Positions 52,076-60,870 are shown, counted from the first letter of the stretch. The stretch is DNA of 64,000 nucleotides from Methanobacteriota archaeon (GCA_016841665.1 JAENYT010000001.1:124001-188000); one strand, 5' to 3'. Made by a program: numbers and translations. Notes: a model not told the origin generated them from the sequence alone.

Positions 52076-53529
52076 GCAACAGTACGCTGAGGGCGGTTTT
52101 TTCGGACTGGCGTGTCGTCCTGATGACCATCCTTGTAGCCTTCTCCCTGATCAGCATTTATTTTGTGCCGCTCTCCTTTAACCAGGGGGTGACCGGCAAC
52201 CTGCAGCTGGGGCTTGATCTCGAGGGCGGTGCATGGATCCAGCTGGGATTCAACTCAGAGGTGGTCCGTTTCGATACGGACCGTGATGCATCCTCGTTCG
52301 CCGCGGATCTCGGCGGGCGCCTTGATGCGGAAGTTCTCCTCGTCGATGAAGACCGCCTGGAAATACGTAAATACTATACCCAGGAGGAGCTTGAGGCCGC
52401 CTTCGAAGAGGCGGGCGGCACGGTGGTCGCCTACGAACGGGGTGTCTCAGAATCGACCGCCGATGATATCAAGCGTATCCTCGAGGACAAGATCAACAGT
52501 CTGGGGACGCGCGATGCCAAGGTGAATACCCTGAGCGGCATGTCCGGAGTCACCAAGTACATCAGGATCGAACTCGCCGGAGCAGACATCGCTACGGCCC
52601 AGGATGTTGTGGGACAGCAGGGCAAGTTCGAAATCCGCATACAGACCTCCGGGAATGCCACCGAGCACGTGCTCTTCGGCGATGCCATTACCAGTGTCTC
52701 CACGCCGAGCAGGGAACCCGGAAGCAATCTCTGGGGGGTGGGGTTCACCCTGAACGATGAGGGGGCTCAGGCGTTCAGAAATGCGGCATTGACCTATGGA
52801 GCGGTGGACAATCCCGAAGCGCACGAGCTCGTCATGCTTCTTGACGACAACATCGTGTACAGTGCACCACTCTCCCCCAACCTTGCCGGTGATCTCCGGG
52901 TGTCGACGGTGCGGTCGCTCAGCGCATCGACGGGGGTCGGTGATGAGGGGCTGAAAGAGGCGAAAAACCTGGAAATCCACCTGCGTGCCGGCGCGCTCCC
53001 CGTCGATGTCTTTATCGCGGGCTCCGGTTATGTTCCCGCAGCGCTGGGAGAGCACTTCAAGACGATGAGTATTCTTGCCGGAATCATCGCCCTGCTCGCG
53101 GTGGGTGTGGTGGTCTACTACCGGTACAGGGAGCCGCTTATCGTACTGCCGATGATCGGGACCAATATTGCGGAAATCGTCATCCTTCTCGGTATCGCCC
53201 GTTTCATCCAGCAGCTGGATCTCGCCGCCATCGCCGGGATTATCGCCGTCCTCGGAACAGGCATCGACCAGCTTGTGATCATCACCGATGAGGTGCTCTA
53301 TGAAGGCGGAATTCCCTCGCCCAATCTCTACCAGAAGCGCTTTCTCCGTGCGCTCGGGATCATCGTGGTGGCGGCATCGACGACGGTCATCGCCATGCTA
53401 CCGCTCGCCCTGATGGATCTCTCCTCTCTTCGCGGGTTTGCCATCGTGACCATACTTGGTGTACTGATCGGCGTGTTCATCACCCGGCCCGCGTACGGAA
53501 AGGTAATCATGGCCCTTCTGTCCAGATAA
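52072..53529 (+). CDS. secD: Protein-export membrane protein SecD
   Basis: 485 residues. One helix, then GNLQLGLDLEGGAWIQLGF (D-x-GG motif), a large external domain, and five helices ending with GTGIDQLVIITDEVLYEG and LPLALMDLSSLRGFAIVTILGVLIGVFITRPAY. ATG 52072 overlaps the secF stop (ATGA). The pair would export the many secreted beta-helix proteins of this window among others. Confidence 0.94.
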   Translation: MSNSTLRAVFSDWRVVLMTILVAFSLISIYFVPLSFNQGVTGNLQLGLDLEGGAWIQLGFNSEVVRFDTDRDASSFAADLGGRLDAEVLLVDEDRLEIRKYYTQEELEAAFEEAGGTVVAYERGVSESTADDIKRILEDKINSLGTRDAKVNTLSGMSGVTKYIRIELAGADIATAQDVVGQQGKFEIRIQTSGNATEHVLFGDAITSVSTPSREPGSNLWGVGFTLNDEGAQAFRNAALTYGAVDNPEAHELVMLLDDNIVYSAPLSPNLAGDLRVSTVRSLSASTGVGDEGLKEAKNLEIHLRAGALPVDVFIAGSGYVPAALGEHFKTMSILAGIIALLAVGVVVYYRYREPLIVLPMIGTNIAEIVILLGIARFIQQLDLAAIAGIIAVLGTGIDQLVIITDEVLYEGGIPSPNLYQKRFLRALGIIVVAASTTVIAMLPLALMDLSSLRGFAIVTILGVLIGVFITRPAYGKVIMALLSR

Positions 53530-53584
53530 TCCTGATAACAATATTTATTTATCTTTTCTGCGACTTCAGTGAAGGGATTGTGCC

Positions 53585-53860
53585 ATGGCAAAACCTGTAT
53601 TGATAGATTTTTCTGCGGAGTGGTGTGGGCCGTGCAAGCGTCAGAAACCCATCCTCGATGAGCTGAAAGAACGTATGGGAGATACAATCGAGATTCGCAT
53701 GATTGATGTCGACCAGAATATGGAAGAGGCCGTGAAATACGGTGTGCGGGTTGTTCCGACACTCGTCGTGGAAAAGGATGGTCAGATCGTCAGGACGCTC
53801 GAAGGGGTAACCCATGCCGATGAACTGGAGGCCATCCTCTCTCCGCTGGTGGATACATGA
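53585..53860 (+). CDS. Thioredoxin-like protein
   Basis: 91 residues with EWCGPCKRQKPILDELKER (active site CGPC), VDVDQN-type strand (IDVDQNMEEAVKYGVRVVPTLVVEKDG with cis-Pro). Shorter than bacterial thioredoxin, as usual in methanogens. Its stop overlaps the next start by 4 bases, which ties it to the F420-dependent reductase gene. Cytoplasmic disulfide reductant. Confidence 0.9.
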   Translation: MAKPVLIDFSAEWCGPCKRQKPILDELKERMGDTIEIRMIDVDQNMEEAVKYGVRVVPTLVVEKDGQIVRTLEGVTHADELEAILSPLVDT

Positions 53861-54507
53861 AAATCGGCATTGTCGGGGGTACTGGCGGCATCGGTGAGGG
53901 AATGGCGCTCCGCCTCGCTCCTTATCATGAGGTCATTATCGGTTCGAGGGATGTGGAGAAGGCCTGTTCGGTGAGTGAGGGCACTGTCGCATACTTACGT
54001 GATCAAGGTTCGAAAGGCCACTGCATCGGGCTGTGCAATCAGGATACAGTGGATGAAGGGGATATCATCGTCCTTGCGATACCCTACCGGTTTGTGGAGA
54101 GCACATTGCAGGAACTTACCGGGTTTGAGGACAAAATCGTCGTTTCTCCGGTGAATCCCATCGAGAAATCGGATAGTTTTTATTACGCGCCGCCCGATGA
54201 GGGATCCGCCGCGCAGCGCATCGCCCGGCTGCTGCCACAGAGTGCAAAGGTTGTCACCGCGTTCAACAACATTGCCGCGAACCGCTGGAAGGATCTGGCT
54301 GACGCACTCGATTATTCGGTGGCCGTGTGCGGTGATGACGATCGTGCGAAGGCTGAGGTGATGCAGCTGATCGACACCATCTCGAACCTCCGTGCATTTG
54401 ATGCAGGACCGCTCAGGATGTCGTCGATCGTGGAGAGCATCACGCCTCTCCTTCTCAACCTCGCCAGGTTCAACCAGATGAAGGATGTGGGAATCCGGTT
54501 TGTATAG
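53857..54507 (+). CDS. fno: NADPH-dependent F420 reductase (F420H2:NADP oxidoreductase)
   Basis: 216 residues. KIGIVGGTGGIGEGMALRLAPYHEVIIGSRD is the Rossmann loop with NADP-binding SRD. VVTAFNNIAANRWKDL and FDAGPLRMSSIVESITPLLLNL match Fno, which passes hydride between F420H2 and NADP+ in methanogens. Cotranslated with thioredoxin. Cytoplasmic. Confidence 0.9.
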   Translation: MKIGIVGGTGGIGEGMALRLAPYHEVIIGSRDVEKACSVSEGTVAYLRDQGSKGHCIGLCNQDTVDEGDIIVLAIPYRFVESTLQELTGFEDKIVVSPVNPIEKSDSFYYAPPDEGSAAQRIARLLPQSAKVVTAFNNIAANRWKDLADALDYSVAVCGDDDRAKAEVMQLIDTISNLRAFDAGPLRMSSIVESITPLLLNLARFNQMKDVGIRFV

Positions 54508-54594
54508 CCGGTGCGAATGCGCGCGGGCAGGACCGGAGTTTGCGGATGAGCAGCTCCCCTTTGTACATAGCCGGGCTGAGATACGGTGAGTCAG

Positions 54595-55140
54595 ATGCTA
54601 CAGTCAGAATTCAGTGATATAGGCCTTCGTCTCGTAAGGGAGGGTCTTGTTTCCGGCAATTTCGGAAACCTGAGTGTGCATGTGGAGAACGGCATGTACA
54701 TCACCTCAGGCGGTTCATTTCTCGATGAAGCAGGCGATCCTGTATTCGTGCCCATCGGCGGTCCGGTGCCGGATAGGGCGTCCAGCGAATACCGTGTGCA
54801 TCTGGAGGTGTATGGCGCATCTTCCCATATGGCCTGTGTGCATGCCCATCCTCCCTTTTCCGTGGCGGCATCGTTTGTGTTCGACCGAATCGAACCGCTG
54901 GACAGCGAGGGATCCATACTCTGCCCCCTTGTTCCCGTGGTGGAAGGGCCGCCGGGAACAAAGAAGCTTGCGCATGCGGTTGCGGAGGGCATCTCCTCTT
55001 CACCCGTAGTAATTGCCCGAGGCCACGGCACCTTTGCGTTTGGAAAAACACTGCGCGAGGCGCTCCTCCTCACCTCGGCAGTGGAACATGCCTGTAAAAT
55101 ATTGTATTATTTGGGTGAATTCGGCGGTTTTACGCGATAA
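54595..55140 (+). CDS. Class II aldolase/adducin family protein
   Basis: 181 residues. LVREGLVSGNFGNLSVHVENGMYITSGGSF is the substrate-loop start, HLEVYGASSHMACVHAHPPFSVAAS holds zinc histidines, and VVIARGHGTFAFGKTLREALLLTSAVEHACKIL the third zinc histidine. Related to fuculose-1-phosphate aldolase; in methanogens such proteins take part in sugar or aromatic amino-acid precursor pathways. ATG 54595 follows GGTGAG by 4 bases; GTG 54586 is less likely. It overlaps the convergent AglJ-like gene by 34 bases. Confidence 0.85.
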   Translation: MLQSEFSDIGLRLVREGLVSGNFGNLSVHVENGMYITSGGSFLDEAGDPVFVPIGGPVPDRASSEYRVHLEVYGASSHMACVHAHPPFSVAASFVFDRIEPLDSEGSILCPLVPVVEGPPGTKKLAHAVAEGISSSPVVIARGHGTFAFGKTLREALLLTSAVEHACKILYYLGEFGGFTR

Positions 55141-56030
55141 ATCTCCCGCATCACCTCGCGATGGAAGGTGAGGATCATGTCGCTGATCACCCCGAACATG
55201 AAGATGTTGAATCCGAGTACAAGAAGCAGCACGGTGAGGATGGTGAGAGGGATGTGCTCTATCCTGAGGATCCACTCGTAGGTCACGTACACGCCCAGGA
55301 TACCGCCAATAGCGATCAAAAACAGTCCTATCAGGCCAAAATAAAAGAGAGGATTGCTCATTTTTGCCATGCGATATACGGTCGTTACAATTTTCGTCCC
55401 GTCTTTCAAGGGTCTCAATTTTGTCTCGGTCCCGGGGCGCTGGCGGTACTGGACCGGGACGACGACAATATTCTGGTTGTGCCGCACCGCCTCTGCCGCC
55501 ATCTCCGTTTCTATCTCAAACCCGCTCTCTTTGAGGTGCAGCATCAGCGCGGAGGTGCGGGTGAATGCACGATACCCTGAGAGAATATCATAGAGATAGG
55601 CTCCGTGAGCCATTTTAAAGAGGTAGTTGATCACTTCATTGCCAAAGCGATTGAGCCCGGTCAATGCCTCCGCATCGGGGTTCTCGAGGCGGTTGCCGAT
55701 GACATGATCCGCGCCCTCGAAGAGGGGCTTGAGCATGATTTCTGCCTCCTCCGGTGCATAGGTCCCGTCGCCGTCGAGCATGAGCATATATGGATGCTCG
55801 ATAAGATCGATTGCCTCGATAATTGCGTTCCCCTTCCCCCGCCCAGTCTGGATCTCAACCCTCGCTCCCTCTTTTCTGGCAATATCCACGGTCCCGTCCG
55901 AACTGTGTCCGTCCATGACCAGGATATGCCGGTATCCTCGTTCCCGAAACGTTCGGATCAATGATCCGATGGTCGGGGCCTCGTTGAGCGTGGGGATGAA
56001 GATGCAGACATCATCCTTGATGATTCCCAT
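55107..56030 (-). CDS. AglJ-like family 2 glycosyltransferase
   Basis: 307 residues. VCIFIPTLNEAPTIGSLIRTFRERGY, VMDGHSSDGTVDIA, MLMLDGDGTYAPEEA (DxD-like DGDGT) and YDILSGYRAFTRTSALML form the GT-A domain; two membrane helices follow (about 227-250, 262-285). This matches the archaeal S-layer N-glycosylation enzymes AglJ, which load the first sugar on dolichol phosphate. Acts at the cytoplasmic face of the membrane. Its 3' end overlaps the aldolase gene by 34 bases. Confidence 0.85.
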   Translation of the reverse strand: MGIIKDDVCIFIPTLNEAPTIGSLIRTFRERGYRHILVMDGHSSDGTVDIARKEGARVEIQTGRGKGNAIIEAIDLIEHPYMLMLDGDGTYAPEEAEIMLKPLFEGADHVIGNRLENPDAEALTGLNRFGNEVINYLFKMAHGAYLYDILSGYRAFTRTSALMLHLKESGFEIETEMAAEAVRHNQNIVVVPVQYRQRPGTETKLRPLKDGTKIVTTVYRMAKMSNPLFYFGLIGLFLIAIGGILGVYVTYEWILRIEHIPLTILTVLLLVLGFNIFMFGVISDMILTFHREVMREIYRVKPPNSPK

Positions 56031-56069
56031 TGGGTATACTATTTAAAATTCATCATCATAAGTGCTTTC

Positions 56070-56660
56070 ATGCACATTGCCAAAAAAGGGCTGAGGGTGC
56101 TTGGAATCGCTGAAAGCTTTTCTGGAAGAGAGTATTCAACGTTGTGCGGCATCGTAATGCGCAAGGACCGCATAATTGACGGGGCGGTGTTCGAAAGGAT
56201 CGCGGTGGGCGGCATGGATGCGACAGATGCCGTGCTGAGGATGGTGAGACACCTCGGGCGGAGCGATATCAATTGCATCATGATCAGCGGATGCGTCATC
56301 GCATGGTTCAATATCGTCGACCCGAAAACGATTCTCGAACGGACCGGTTTGCCCGTTATCGCCGTGACGTATGAAGCGTCAGAGGGGATCGAACAGGATA
56401 TTGCCCATCATTTTCCCGGTGACGAGGAACGGATAGAGGCTTACCGGCGCCTTGGGATGCGTATGGAGATTTCCCTGCACACCGGGCATCACATCTATAT
56501 CCGGGGATGGGGGATCGAGGACGAGGAAGCAGCGCGTCTCTGCAACGATTTTACCGCAGTCGGAAAAATTCCGGAGCCTCTCCGTGTTGCGCGGCTGATG
56601 GCCCGTGCGATGATGCAGCGCGGTGAGGACCTAATGTGTTTCCTCTCCGGAAAAGAATGA
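56070..56660 (+). CDS. DUF99 family protein (UPF0215)
   Basis: 196 residues. KKGLRVLGIAESFSGREYSTLCGIVMRKDRIIDGAVF and CIMISGCVIAWFNIVDPKTILERTGLPVIAVTYE are DUF99 hallmarks; the family has an endonuclease V-like fold but unknown function. Usual length. It stands alone on the forward strand next to the AglJ-like gene. Confidence 0.88.
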   Translation: MHIAKKGLRVLGIAESFSGREYSTLCGIVMRKDRIIDGAVFERIAVGGMDATDAVLRMVRHLGRSDINCIMISGCVIAWFNIVDPKTILERTGLPVIAVTYEASEGIEQDIAHHFPGDEERIEAYRRLGMRMEISLHTGHHIYIRGWGIEDEEAARLCNDFTAVGKIPEPLRVARLMARAMMQRGEDLMCFLSGKE

Positions 56661-56681
56661 ATCGTTCGGTACTTATGACAT

Positions 56682-57050
56682 TCAATGATCGATGCCTCTC
56701 CGTTTCAGCTCGCGCGATTTTGCGATCGAGCACTCTTCGCACCTGAATTCGGGCTTTTTTTCCCCGCTTTTGTCGTAGTTTTTTGTCCTGACGAGGCGAT
56801 AGCCCCTGCTGACCCGTCCGCAATCCACGCACACCACATTGTCTTTCACCTCCCACTGGGCGGCAAGCGCCTCCGAGGTGAAAATAAAGCGGTCAACCCA
56901 GAAAAAGATCAACCCCCCGATGAGATTGGCGATGACCGCCGAAACCACCTGGCCCATGGAGACAAGGAGGATGCCGACCCCTGCAAGGATCGGGGTGCTC
57001 AGCTGCCAGCGAAGAAGGTAGAGGCCGTACCGTTTGAGGTTCACCTGCAT
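56682..57050 (-). CDS. Membrane protein with C-terminal zinc-ribbon-like domain
   Basis: 122 residues: two helices (STPILAGVGILLVSMGQVV and SAVIANLIGGLIFFWVDRFIF) and then CVDCGRVSRGYRLVRTKNYDKSGEKKPEFRCEEC, two CxxC pairs 30 residues apart, probably binding zinc. GIDH C-terminus. Looks like a conserved methanogen membrane protein; no function known to me. Confidence 0.7.
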   Translation of the reverse strand: MQVNLKRYGLYLLRWQLSTPILAGVGILLVSMGQVVSAVIANLIGGLIFFWVDRFIFTSEALAAQWEVKDNVVCVDCGRVSRGYRLVRTKNYDKSGEKKPEFRCEECSIAKSRELKRRGIDH

Positions 57051-57186
57051 ATGTGGATTAAGCTCGGGATCCGCCGGATAAATAGGTATGCAAGATTAAA
57101 AAAGAATGCAGATGCCTATGCTCCCTGCTCTCCAAGGGCCGAACCCATGCGCCTCATACCACCTCCATAGGCATTGTGCCGGGAGG

Positions 57187-57366
57187 TCAGAAGATGGGGA
57201 GATCCCTCATCGAGAGGAAAAAGATCAGGAGCATGGCAAGGATGATTGCGATGAGGATGTAGTACGCCATCTTCTCCTTTTGTTTCGTGCGATAGAGTGC
57301 CTCGCCGCAAAACTGGCAATGGGTTGCCCCATTGGCGATTTCAGATTTGCAGTGCTCGCATGGCAT
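57187..57366 (-). CDS. Zinc-ribbon protein with a C-terminal membrane anchor
   Basis: 59 residues: MPCEHCKSEIANGATHCQFCGEALYRTKQKEKMAYY then ILIAIILAMLLIFFLSM. Cys3, Cys6, Cys17 and Cys20 form a typical zinc ribbon, followed by a tail anchor. ATG 57366 is the first that gives the complete domain; the frame extends upstream without homology. Role unknown. Confidence 0.65.
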   Translation of the reverse strand: MPCEHCKSEIANGATHCQFCGEALYRTKQKEKMAYYILIAIILAMLLIFFLSMRDLPIF

Positions 57367-57681
57367 GCGTCGGCTTCTCCTGCTGTGAACTCTGCACAAT
57401 GACGTTTGAATGTTTCGAAATGCACTTCTGCACAGTGGTTTGGCCTGCTGCCGCAGCTGCACCTGAGCTAGACATTGAGCTGGACATTATTCAGGAGCTT
57501 TTCGGGCGAAAGGTCCGTGAAGGGCACCTCTGGGCATCCCGGTCCGGTGCTGTCGGTCCGTTGATTTCACACTCCCCGATTCCTTTGCTATTGGTCCGGA
57601 AATACATGCAGTCCTTGCAGGCGGGCATAAGCAAGCATCGGGCGTACAGAAATAAATACGCTTCCCCGCCTTCTCCCTGTG
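57367..57681. other. Gap with no visible gene
   Basis: Between the zinc-ribbon gene and the metallophosphoesterase. Long open frames cross it on the forward strand but without start-site or family support. I see no RNA gene or repeat. Confidence 0.3.
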
Positions 57682-58179
57682 TCAGATAGAGAGGATCCGG
57701 CCTTCCCGTGTGGCGGTATCGAGGAGCGCCACGGTCGGGTTGCCGGTGAGGTATCCGCAGACCTCCCCCGGATTGATGGTGAGGATCGAGCCGAGGCGCC
57801 TGATTTCTGCGGCGTGCGTATGACCGTGGACAAGCACGTCAAACCCGCAACCCTCCAGAAGCGCCTGATAGAGCGCGTTTTCATCACCATGGAGCATCAC
57901 GATGACCAGCCCATCCGCTTCAACGCGTGCAAAGATGCCCCGGATCTCGATCCGCTCATACTCATTGCATTTTTGCGTGAGAAGCGGTTTATCTCCATCA
58001 TTGTTGCCCCACACCCCTATCAGGGAGGCGTCCAGGCCGGAAAGTGCCGGTATCGTAAAGGGGGATACAAAGTCCCCGGCATGCAGCACAAGATCGACCT
58101 CTTCCTCGTTCATCCGATCCACCGCCCGCCCGATGAGGGGCAGGTTGTCATGGGTGTCCGACATGATCCCGATGCGCAT
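57682..58179 (-). CDS. YfcE/MJ0936-type metallophosphoesterase
   Basis: 165 residues with all family motifs: MSDTHDN, LHAGDF, GNNDGD, MLHGDE and VHGHTH, which bind two metal ions. The small archaeal members hydrolyse phosphodiesters such as 2',3'-cyclic nucleotides in vitro. ATG 58179 fits the conserved start; AAGGGGAA lies about 8 bases upstream. Divergent from cutA with 105 bases between. Confidence 0.92.
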   Translation of the reverse strand: MRIGIMSDTHDNLPLIGRAVDRMNEEEVDLVLHAGDFVSPFTIPALSGLDASLIGVWGNNDGDKPLLTQKCNEYERIEIRGIFARVEADGLVIVMLHGDENALYQALLEGCGFDVLVHGHTHAAEIRRLGSILTINPGEVCGYLTGNPTVALLDTATREGRILSI

Positions 58180-58284
58180 GAGAATGTTCCCCTTGCATTC
58201 TCCCTTTTCGTCAAAGAGCATGAATCTTGTGGTCTGTGGGGACCGACGGAACGTTCATATGGTTTTCTGCGCCACACGGGACGT

Positions 58285-58617
58285 ATGCACGATGCCCTTG
58301 ACGAGCTGATCCTTGTCCTCTGCACCGCTCCACCGTCAGTGTCGGGCGGTATCGCCCGTGCTCTTCTCGAAGAACGGTTTGCTGCCTGTGTGAATCGGTG
58401 TGTGGTGCATTCTATGTACTGGTGGGAGGGGGATCTGGTGAGTGAGGACGAGGATCTCCTGATCATCAAAACGGTGGAGCATCTGTTCGATGCGGTGGAG
58501 GATAAAATCCGGGAAATGCACCCCTACGACATTCCTGAAATCATCGCCGTCCCGGTAGCGGCGGGGAGTGATGACTATCTCCGATGGGTTCGACAGACAG
58601 TATTAATCCCACAGTGA
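58285..58617 (+). CDS. cutA: Divalent-cation tolerance protein CutA
   Basis: 110 residues. LILVLCTAPPSVSGGIARALLEERFAACVNRCV, YWWEGDLVSEDEDLLIIKT and HPYDIPEIIAVPVAAGSDDYLRWV are the CutA1 motifs; the protein forms a very stable trimer, function debated (metal or signalling). ATG 58285 gives the usual length. The Nudix gene starts 34 bases before its stop if ATG 58584 is used. Confidence 0.9.
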   Translation: MHDALDELILVLCTAPPSVSGGIARALLEERFAACVNRCVVHSMYWWEGDLVSEDEDLLIIKTVEHLFDAVEDKIREMHPYDIPEIIAVPVAAGSDDYLRWVRQTVLIPQ

Positions 58618-59165
58618 GCGTTCACCCCGGCGGGGCATATCATGGGAATATTTTTCCGTGGGAGCGGTGCGGGAGCGCCCAAACCTTTCTGCCGATGGGT
58701 GCCTCGAAAGACGCATCGACGCCGAAGGGGGGGGTGACACCGTTGCCGAGCGCCTATGATCAACGGAGAGGGTCTGCACTCGTGGAGACGGAGAAGGGGA
58801 TTTTGCTTGCAAGCAGCACGGGAAGGTACTTTCGGCTCCCCGGAGGAAAGCCGAAGAAAGGCGAATCCAACATTCAAGCGGCAATACGGGAATTTCGTGA
58901 GGAGACCGGCCTTCGGGCATATGATGTACGCTACCTGTTCACCTATTCTCAATCCAAGGTGTTTTTGATCAGGGCAAAGGGAACGCCCCGGCCAATGAGT
59001 GAGATACATCACCTCGCCTATTTTCCCACCGGAAGCGACATCAGGGTCTCCGAAAATACCAGACGCATCATCTGGCGATACCATGAGCTGCACCAAAGGG
59101 CGAGATCCCGGCCTGAGCTCCCCTGTGCAATTACGACGCACTCACTGCATGTGCAGGACCGCTGA
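58584..59165 (+). CDS. Nudix hydrolase
   Basis: Up to 193 residues. The Nudix box GGKPKKGESNIQAAIREFREETGL fits G-x5-E-x7-REUXEEXGU. The domain begins about RGSALVETEKGILLASS (residue 62) and ends near residue 170. The first 60 residues have no similarity to the family, so the start may be ATG 58695 or later rather than ATG 58584. Hydrolyses a nucleoside diphosphate derivative; which one is unknown. Converges with endonuclease V, overlapping it by 24 bases. Confidence 0.85.
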   Translation: MGSTDSINPTVSVHPGGAYHGNIFPWERCGSAQTFLPMGASKDASTPKGGVTPLPSAYDQRRGSALVETEKGILLASSTGRYFRLPGGKPKKGESNIQAAIREFREETGLRAYDVRYLFTYSQSKVFLIRAKGTPRPMSEIHHLAYFPTGSDIRVSENTRRIIWRYHELHQRARSRPELPCAITTHSLHVQDR

Positions 59166-59819
59166 CCTGAGGGCAGTTGCGCACCGGTGCGCCTCCTGAA
59201 TGGGGAGGGGCATGCGGTCGCCTCTGAGCGTTGCACGCACGATCTCCACGGCAAGGGGAAGGTCTGTCCGGTGCCCCGACGATATGATGATCGGCCTGCT
59301 TCCTGCACGGGTGCGCATCGCCAGCCCGATCTGCTCGTTCTCGAACATCAGTGGTTCTGTCGCTCCCGGGTGCGGATCCGGCTCATGATATGTGCCGAGC
59401 ATGGGGCGCCCTGCCACCCCCACGGTGGGGAGGTCGAGCAGCACGCCGATATGGCTGGCGAGACCGATTCTCCGGGGGTGGGCATACCCGTGGCCGTTGA
59501 GCATGGCGATATCGGGTCGCCCGTTTAGCGAATGAAACGATTTGAGAAGTGCGGGCCCCTCCCTGAATGCAAAAAACCCCGATACATAGGGAAAACGGGT
59601 TTTTGTAACCGCGGTGGTGCGTTCGATGATCTCGAGATCAGGGCAGGACATTACGACCACTGCGGCACAGGCGAGGGAATCGGTATACGATGCATCCGCT
59701 CCTGCCAGGGAGCATATATCGTCCGGTGCAAGGGTGCGCTGATTGATGCAGCGGTCGCGTAACAACGCCTGCGCTCTGAGGGCCGCCTGTACCCCGTGGG
59801 GAGTGAGGGAGAGGGGCAT
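59142..59819 (-). CDS. nfi: Endonuclease V homologue with altered active site
   Basis: 225 residues. SLAGADASYTD (Asp42), PYVSGFFAFREGPALL (Glu87), NGHGYAHPRRIGLASHIGVLLDLPTVGVA and SSGHR (His183) align with Nfi, which nicks DNA or RNA next to inosine. Two usually strict residues differ: the Asp of DGHG is Asn108, and the Lys of GVAKKR is Gly137. The fold is clear, activity may be changed. Overlaps the Nudix gene end. Confidence 0.85.
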   Translation of the reverse strand: MPLSLTPHGVQAALRAQALLRDRCINQRTLAPDDICSLAGADASYTDSLACAAVVVMSCPDLEIIERTTAVTKTRFPYVSGFFAFREGPALLKSFHSLNGRPDIAMLNGHGYAHPRRIGLASHIGVLLDLPTVGVAGRPMLGTYHEPDPHPGATEPLMFENEQIGLAMRTRAGSRPIIISSGHRTDLPLAVEIVRATLRGDRMPLPIQEAHRCATALRSAVLHMQ

Positions 59820-59944
59820 TCACCGGATATTGGTTTTGGAGAGGAAAAAGTGTCGCCCCCTCATCATGATTGTGAAATCTTCCCCGCTCCATGCCGCGCA
59901 GCCTTACCCGTAAAAAATCAGGTTGCATACATCCCCTTTTCCGG

Positions 59945-60466
59945 TCATGCGGTGCAGCAATCCCGGGAAATGGCCGCATTTTCCGGTTTATAGATGACGT
60001 CCACCCGCACGCGCTCTCCGGGATGGATTGTGCCATCGGTAAGATCGAGTGCGATCTTCTCCCCCGGGCGCCAGAGATCGGTCTGGCAGCCGGTCCCGGA
60101 CAGCGTCTGCACGCCGATGTGGGAAGTATTGATAAACAGGTGGCCGTTCATGGTTATTATCCGGCAGTTCTGGAGCCTATCGTCAATGTAGACCTCGGCG
60201 GAGAGGAGATCGTTTTCGAATGCTTTGTCTCCCGCATGCATGAGCACAATGCGGCTGTCGTAGTTGGGCGGTACGCCTTCAGGCCTGTCAGAGTGTGATA
60301 TCTTCACGATCGTGAACACCGCCGGTGGTTCGGTCTCACCCCAGTCGAGAACCGGGAGTTTGAAGAGGAGGAGTATGAGCACGGCGAGGACCACCATGAT
60401 CGCAACGAGGAGAAGCGATGCGACGGTATTGGTGGTTCCTGATTCTCGTACCGCAGGGGTTGGCAA
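59945..60466 (-). CDS. Archaeal pilin-like protein (type IV pilin N-terminal domain)
   Basis: 173 residues. A short polar leader ending ESGTTNT is followed by the hydrophobic helix VASLLLVAIMVVLAVLILLLF and a beta-rich domain (PAVFTIVKISHSDRPEGVPPNYDSRIVLMHAGDKAFENDLLSAEVYI, then RPGEKIALDLTDGTIHPGERVRVDVIY). This is the usual organisation of archaeal DUF1628-type pilins. Surface or pilus subunit; a single gene without secretion ATPase nearby. Confidence 0.75.
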   Translation of the reverse strand: MPTPAVRESGTTNTVASLLLVAIMVVLAVLILLLFKLPVLDWGETEPPAVFTIVKISHSDRPEGVPPNYDSRIVLMHAGDKAFENDLLSAEVYIDDRLQNCRIITMNGHLFINTSHIGVQTLSGTGCQTDLWRPGEKIALDLTDGTIHPGERVRVDVIYKPENAAISRDCCTA

Positions 60467-60522
60467 TCAGGAAGTACTTGGCAATGTACGCAATGAAGAT
60501 TTCGAAATGTAAAAAAAGATAA

Positions 60523-60864
60523 TTATTCTCCGATCTCTTCGATCGCCAGCTGGTACATCCAGTCCATAAGATTGGGGCATTCCTCCGGCTCGCATTCTTC
60601 CTCGCACCTGATACAGGGGATAAGGTCCCCGCCGGCAAGGAGCAGCGATGGATCGACAGAGCGTTTTTTTGCACGCAGTTTGTAGGTTTTGATCCCTTCA
60701 TCCCGGTATTCGAGGCGCTCGATGAGGTCTGCGTCCAGAAGTTTTTTCACAACCCGTGAGCATTTCCGGCTATCGATATCAAGGAGTTTCCAGAGCTCGC
60801 TTTGCAACACCCCTTCCGGGTGGGACTGAATAGCCTTGAATGCCTCCTCAACGATATCTGGCAT
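60523..60864 (-). CDS. Winged-helix protein with four-cysteine C-terminus (TFE-beta/RPC34-like candidate)
   Basis: 113 residues. Winged helix about 5-65 (GVLQSELWKLLDIDSRKCSRVVKKLLDADLIERLEY), then Cys84, 87, 91 and 96 in PCIRCEEECEPEECPNL (C-x2-C-x3-C-x4-C), which looks like a 4Fe-4S site. A single winged helix with such a cluster is the plan of archaeal TFE-beta/RPC34-like transcription factors; a MarR-like regulator with a metal site is the alternative. It lies 6 bases from the LSM gene on the same strand, a general RNA-metabolism context. Confidence 0.65.
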   Translation of the reverse strand: MPDIVEEAFKAIQSHPEGVLQSELWKLLDIDSRKCSRVVKKLLDADLIERLEYRDEGIKTYKLRAKKRSVDPSLLLAGGDLIPCIRCEEECEPEECPNLMDWMYQLAIEEIGE

Positions 60865-60870
60865 AGGACC

